16,220 nucleotides of DNA from an uncultured Clostridia bacterium (GTDB lineage Bacteria > Bacillota > Clostridia > Peptostreptococcales > Anaerovoracaceae). The stretch is taken from positions 1 through 16,220 of the forward strand of contig CALFUG010000006.1 of NCBI GenBank assembly GCA_937928455.1. Direction: 5' to 3'. The translations under genes were made by a program, and so were the position numbers. Of the stretch, positions 13,216 through 16,220 are shown piece after piece. Every line of letters starts with the position of its first letter. Within the stretch, counting starts at the first letter, position 1. Below the pieces are notes generated by a model. The model ran no database searches. It saw nothing but the letters and a program-made list of their open reading frames with translations, and had not been told where the DNA came from.

Positions 13216-13250
13216 AACACCCCCGCTAATAAATAGCAGGGGTGTTTTAT
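13216..13250 (-). terminator. Terminator of the lipoprotein operon (bidirectional)
   Basis: AACACCCC (13216-13223) pairs with GGGGTGTT (13239-13246), with an inner GCTA/TAGC, and T-rich tails follow on both strands (TTTATTTTC on the minus strand, TTTTATT on the plus). It would end the minus-strand operon and also stop any RNA reading through the riboswitch terminator from the left. Confidence 0.8.
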
Positions 13251-13299
13251 TACAAGGATTAATATTGTTAACAAGTAGGAAGGTGTATGACTATCCCAT

Positions 13300-14313
13300 C
13301 TACTGAATTTGTATAAATACTAACATCGCTGTCATCAGTTGCCCATTAGTGAACTCCAGCTTATAGTATGGCGTATATTCCACCGGTACCAAAACAATGG
13401 TGTCATATACATTTTCTGCATCATCTTCGTAGGAAAAACAAGCTCCGCCAAAACCTTCCAAGGTATTTTCTCCGTAGAAGCAATTGTTGGGATCCGCAGT
13501 CCAATCCTTATCACGAGGAAATTTTCTCATTATCTGGTCGAATGTGTCTCCCATTTGAATATCCCGGGGAAGCCTCTCCTCTCCACCCATCACCACAATG
13601 GATTCCAAATAATATTTGTCAAATTCGCCGGAATCATTGATGCCACCGATAAAATAGTAGCTGGCATCCTGGTAATCCATAGACAATGTTTGGTAACCAT
13701 AGTCTTTGTTTTCTTCACGATGAATCGGCTCTCCCAATATTTCCCTTACTTGCTCCGGATTCATCGTTCCGTCAATTCCTCGGTAAATAGCCTCTTCTCC
13801 CTGATAATAGTCCGGTTTTGGTGCTTCGCCATATATATCCTGCTCCCATGAGAGCCCTTTCTTAATTTGCCAAGCACCGGATTCATCCGATAATATAATA
13901 TGAATATTTTGATATCCCATAAGGTGAACCGGTTCTTCCGAAAAGAATAAATCTACCTGTACATCACCGGATGCTTTCTTTGGAATCTGATAATCTACTC
14001 TATCCCAAGCATCCTCCCCATAAAAATGGACAATAAATTCGTATTGAGAGCGAATCATCTCATTCAGGGTTTTCGGAGGTTGTTGGTCTAAGGTAAAATA
14101 TATATCCCCCACCTTAGGCATTTCCTCTACCATAGTCTCTAATTGGGTATAGTCGCCTTCTCGGAACCCTTGCAAGTAAGCAATGGTTACCCCTTCCGGA
14201 GAACCGGTTTCCGGCTCTTCTGGAAGAGGTTCTTCATTCGAGCAAGCCACCATACCGAAGAATATAAGTAAAATGAACCCCCATACTCCTAAGTGCTTTT
14301 TTATATACTTCAT
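13300..14313 (-). CDS. Uncharacterised lipoprotein
   Basis: A 337-residue predicted lipoprotein. Residues 1-24 are a signal peptide with basic start, hydrophobic core (WGFILLIFFG) and a lipobox-like MVAC with C24 as the lipidated residue; an acidic, proline-rich linker (about 25-45) follows. Residues about 48-170 resemble small NTF2-like/DUF4829-type domains seen in clostridial lipoproteins. The second half has short motifs of the BamE/SmpA-like kind: NPEQVREILGEP (about 196-207) and IQMGDTFDQIMRKFP (about 254-268), with GYQTLSMDY in between. These resemblances are by eye and weak. No function can be given. The ATG at 14313 was chosen because the signal peptide follows directly and AGAGGGGAG precedes it; a longer frame from 14346 has no merit. 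It starts 1 base after the stop of the TVP38-like gene. Confidence 0.8.
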   Translation of the reverse strand: MKYIKKHLGVWGFILLIFFGMVACSNEEPLPEEPETGSPEGVTIAYLQGFREGDYTQLETMVEEMPKVGDIYFTLDQQPPKTLNEMIRSQYEFIVHFYGEDAWDRVDYQIPKKASGDVQVDLFFSEEPVHLMGYQNIHIILSDESGAWQIKKGLSWEQDIYGEAPKPDYYQGEEAIYRGIDGTMNPEQVREILGEPIHREENKDYGYQTLSMDYQDASYYFIGGINDSGEFDKYYLESIVVMGGEERLPRDIQMGDTFDQIMRKFPRDKDWTADPNNCFYGENTLEGFGGACFSYEDDAENVYDTIVLVPVEYTPYYKLEFTNGQLMTAMLVFIQIQ

Positions 14314-14314
14314 C

Positions 14315-15052
14315 TCATCTCCCCTCTTTCTGAATGTACTTCGCATACCCGTGATCTACAAAATGCAATAATCTTTTACGAAAAACAATACCAAGAATAA
14401 ATAGAATTATCATCAGCAAAGACAAAATAACGACTCCGGAATATATCTGTTTATTCAGCATACTACCTACCATAACACTTACTGCCAGCGAGGGTGCACG
14501 CCCCACCAATGACAAAACTAAAAATGGCAGAAAATTCATATTGGAAACACCTGCCACATATCCCAAAATGTCTTTGGGTAGCCCAGGGAATAAATACAAT
14601 ACAAATACGGCGATATACGCTCGTTTACTGTTTAATCGTTTCAGAAAAGTCTGATATTTCTTCGGTTCAATGAGAGTTCTCATAGCTTTCTGCCCTAAAA
14701 TTTTGGACAGAAAATATGTAAGAAAAGTTCCAATGGCAGCACCTACAATGGATAATACAAAGGCAACAGGAAATGAAAACAACCATCCCGCTGCCATATT
14801 CATAAACTGTCCCGGTATTACCGAAACGATAATCTGCACTACTTGAATGCCTAAATAAATCCAATAGCTTTCATTTTTATATCCTTCCAGAAAGAGTTCC
14901 GCTTTTTCCAAAGAATTGACTTGCTCAATCCATTCCGGATGACCAAACCAAATATATAACGGAACACCAACAACGATACTTATAAGTATAAGTAACTGCA
15001 GATAGGATACCGCTCTTCGAATTCTAATTCCCGATACATCATCCTTTTTCAT
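14315..15052 (-). CDS. TVP38/TMEM64 (VTT/DedA-like) membrane protein
   Basis: A polytopic membrane protein of the TVP38/TMEM64 (VTT domain) family, 245 residues from this start. A first membrane helix (about 20-38) and a soluble segment precede the VTT core: VSVIPGQFMNMAAGWLF, then AAIGTFLTYFLSKILG with the family's GxxxG-rich re-entrant region, and FPGLPKDILGYVAGVSNM. A last helix (about 210-230) and a basic tail follow. Homologues include YdjZ, YtxB and eukaryotic TMEM41B, which scrambles lipids; bacterial roles are mostly unknown. Start choice is uncertain: the ATG at 15052, 4 bases after the upstream stop, gives a normal N-terminus but lacks a clear ribosome binding site, and an ATG at 15076 overlapping the upstream gene is also possible. 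It is in an operon with both neighbours. Confidence 0.87.
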   Translation of the reverse strand: MKKDDVSGIRIRRAVSYLQLLILISIVVGVPLYIWFGHPEWIEQVNSLEKAELFLEGYKNESYWIYLGIQVVQIIVSVIPGQFMNMAAGWLFSFPVAFVLSIVGAAIGTFLTYFLSKILGQKAMRTLIEPKKYQTFLKRLNSKRAYIAVFVLYLFPGLPKDILGYVAGVSNMNFLPFLVLSLVGRAPSLAVSVMVGSMLNKQIYSGVVILSLLMIILFILGIVFRKRLLHFVDHGYAKYIQKEGR

Positions 15053-15056
15053 GACG

Positions 15057-16220
15057 TTATTGTAACACGAAACCATCCTGCCTTAAAGCCTGCACTGCTT
15101 TCATGACACCAAATTTTGCATGTTCGTAAGTTAGGCCCCCTTGAAAATAAACAGTATATGGAGGTCTTAAAGGCCCATCCGCCGATAATTCGATGGATGA
15201 TCCTTGAATAAACGCCCCCGCCGCCATAATGACCGGATCCTCGTACCCCGGCATGGCCCAAGGCATAGGTGCCACGTGAGAATCTATGGGCGCAGCTTCC
15301 TGTACTCCCCTACAGAATGAAATCATGGCTTCTTGTTTTTTGAGCCGCACTCCTTGAATGATATCGCTTCTGGAATCCATCGGAGCAGGACACACCTCAA
15401 AGCCTAGCATTTCAAACACTTGTCCTAAAAGAATGGCCCCCTTCACAGCACCATTCACCACTTTGGGTGCTTGAAACAAACCCTGAAGCATGGTTCTTGT
15501 TTGACCAAAGGTAAGACCACATTCTCCACCGATTCCTGGAGCTGTCATGCGATAGGCGATGTTCTGAATCAAATCACCTTTTCCTACTATATATCCCCCT
15601 GTCAGCGCCAATCCACCGCCTGGATTCTTAATCAGTGACCCCGCCATAACATCTACGCCAACTTCTGTGGGCTCAACAATATCCAGAAACTCGCCATAAC
15701 AATTATCCACGGCTAGTATAATATCACCTCGAATATTCTTGATAAAAGAGGCCCATTCTTTCACTTGTTCCATGGTAAGCGCTTTTCTCCAGCCGTATCC
15801 CGTGGCTCTTTGAAGTGCACAAATTTTTGTGTTTGGTTTGATGATTTTCTGAATTTCCGGAAAATCGAGCATCCCATTTTCCAACAGTTCTACTTGCTCG
15901 TATTCTATACCAAAATCCTTCAGGGAGCCCTGATTTTCGCCCCGAATACCGATAACTTCTTCTAAAGTATCATAGGGAGAGCCACTACAATAAATCAGTT
16001 GGTCTCCCGGTCTCAAAATGCCGGAAAACATTAAAGTCAATGCGTGTGTACCATTTACGATAGTAGGTCGCACTAAAGCAGCCTCGGTTCGAAATAAACT
16101 GGAATATACCTTTTCTATGGCTTCCCTTCCCGGATCATCATACCCATACCCGGTGTTCCATCGAAAATGCACATCACTGATTCGGTTCTCTTGAAAGCTC
16201 TTCAACACTTTATACTGGTT
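15057..16220 (-). CDS. Methionine gamma-lyase / aluminium-resistance family PLP protein (YnbB type), partial
   Basis: A fold-type I PLP protein of the family called aluminium resistance protein or methionine gamma-lyase family (YnbB in Bacillus subtilis). The visible part covers about 387 residues; the frame is open to the right edge, and the missing N-terminus is probably about 30 residues. Signatures: SFQENRISDVHF, NTGYGYDDPGRE, ALVRPTIVNGTHAL, AVDNCYGEF with the PLP-contacting Asp, the Schiff-base lysine in GSLIKNPGGGLA, then GIGGECG and DSHVAPMPWAMPGYEDPV. The true reaction is not established; it is often annotated as a cystathionine/methionine lyase. In related genomes this gene is often near miaA, hfq and lexA, so those may lie to the right. 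It leads the minus-strand operon seen here. Confidence 0.92.
   Translation of the reverse strand, partial: NQYKVLKSFQENRISDVHFRWNTGYGYDDPGREAIEKVYSSLFRTEAALVRPTIVNGTHALTLMFSGILRPGDQLIYCSGSPYDTLEEVIGIRGENQGSLKDFGIEYEQVELLENGMLDFPEIQKIIKPNTKICALQRATGYGWRKALTMEQVKEWASFIKNIRGDIILAVDNCYGEFLDIVEPTEVGVDVMAGSLIKNPGGGLALTGGYIVGKGDLIQNIAYRMTAPGIGGECGLTFGQTRTMLQGLFQAPKVVNGAVKGAILLGQVFEMLGFEVCPAPMDSRSDIIQGVRLKKQEAMISFCRGVQEAAPIDSHVAPMPWAMPGYEDPVIMAAGAFIQGSSIELSADGPLRPPYTVYFQGGLTYEHAKFGVMKAVQALRQDGFVLQ

Noticed and set aside
13339..13851. + strand open frame of 170 codons opposite the lipoprotein, considered as the gene controlled by the riboswitch.
   Set aside because: It is antisense to a lipoprotein gene with clear signal peptide and operon position, has no ribosome binding site, and lies beyond the bidirectional terminator at 13216-13246.
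1..16220. CRISPR arrays, tRNA or rRNA genes, insertion sequences, phage genes, toxin-antitoxin or defence systems.
   Set aside because: Read through on both strands; no repeat-spacer pattern, cloverleaf, transposase, integrase or defence-type domain was seen.

Overview
The window looks like chromosome of an anaerobic, probably endospore-forming member of the Firmicutes (class Clostridia). Evidence: moderate to low GC, strong AGGAGG-type ribosome binding sites, a Spo0A-type DNA-binding domain, a YnzC/DUF896 protein, the conserved alaS-ireB-ruvX run, a YneA-like LysM protein under Bacillus-type SOS boxes, and a ferredoxin-tailed aldo/keto reductase. I cannot name the genus from sequence alone; a relative of Alkaliphilus or Tindallia would fit, but that is a guess. 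Most of the window is ordinary core genome without phage, transposon or CRISPR signatures.

Left part (1-4282, + strand): a strong sigma-A promoter drives comEA (DNA-uptake receptor) followed by a gene for a stand-alone Spo0A C-terminal domain. Then come a small DUF896 gene with its own promoter and a cysteine desulfurase - IscU/NifU scaffold - MnmA operon, which moves sulfur from cysteine to Fe-S clusters and to the tRNA wobble uridine. mnmA overlaps tail-to-tail with a minus-strand aldo/keto reductase that carries two 4Fe-4S sites (4272-5228).

Middle (5360-12110, + strand): a membrane-anchored or secreted thermonuclease-like protein that seems to start at an ATT codon, then a class II aldolase and an MtnA-like isomerase. 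The last two look like the core of a 5-deoxy/5-methylthio-pentose phosphate salvage route (DHAP shunt type). After them lie alaS and an ireB-ruvX-metallophosphoesterase operon with almost no gaps.

Right part (12111-16220): a convergent hairpin region, then a minus-strand LysM gene (YneA-like division inhibitor) with two LexA boxes in its promoter. Back-to-back with it, on the + strand, is a well-formed sigma-A promoter, a c-di-GMP-I (GEMM) riboswitch aptamer and a terminator, with no recognisable gene after it. The remaining genes are on the minus strand: a MetC/YnbB-type PLP enzyme running off the right edge, a TVP38/TMEM64 membrane protein and an uncharacterised lipoprotein, which form an operon.

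The points most worth a second look are the orphan c-di-GMP riboswitch sharing an intergenic region with an SOS promoter, the receiver-less Spo0A domain next to comEA, the ATT start of the nuclease, and the MtnA homologue that lacks the usual RGAP motif.
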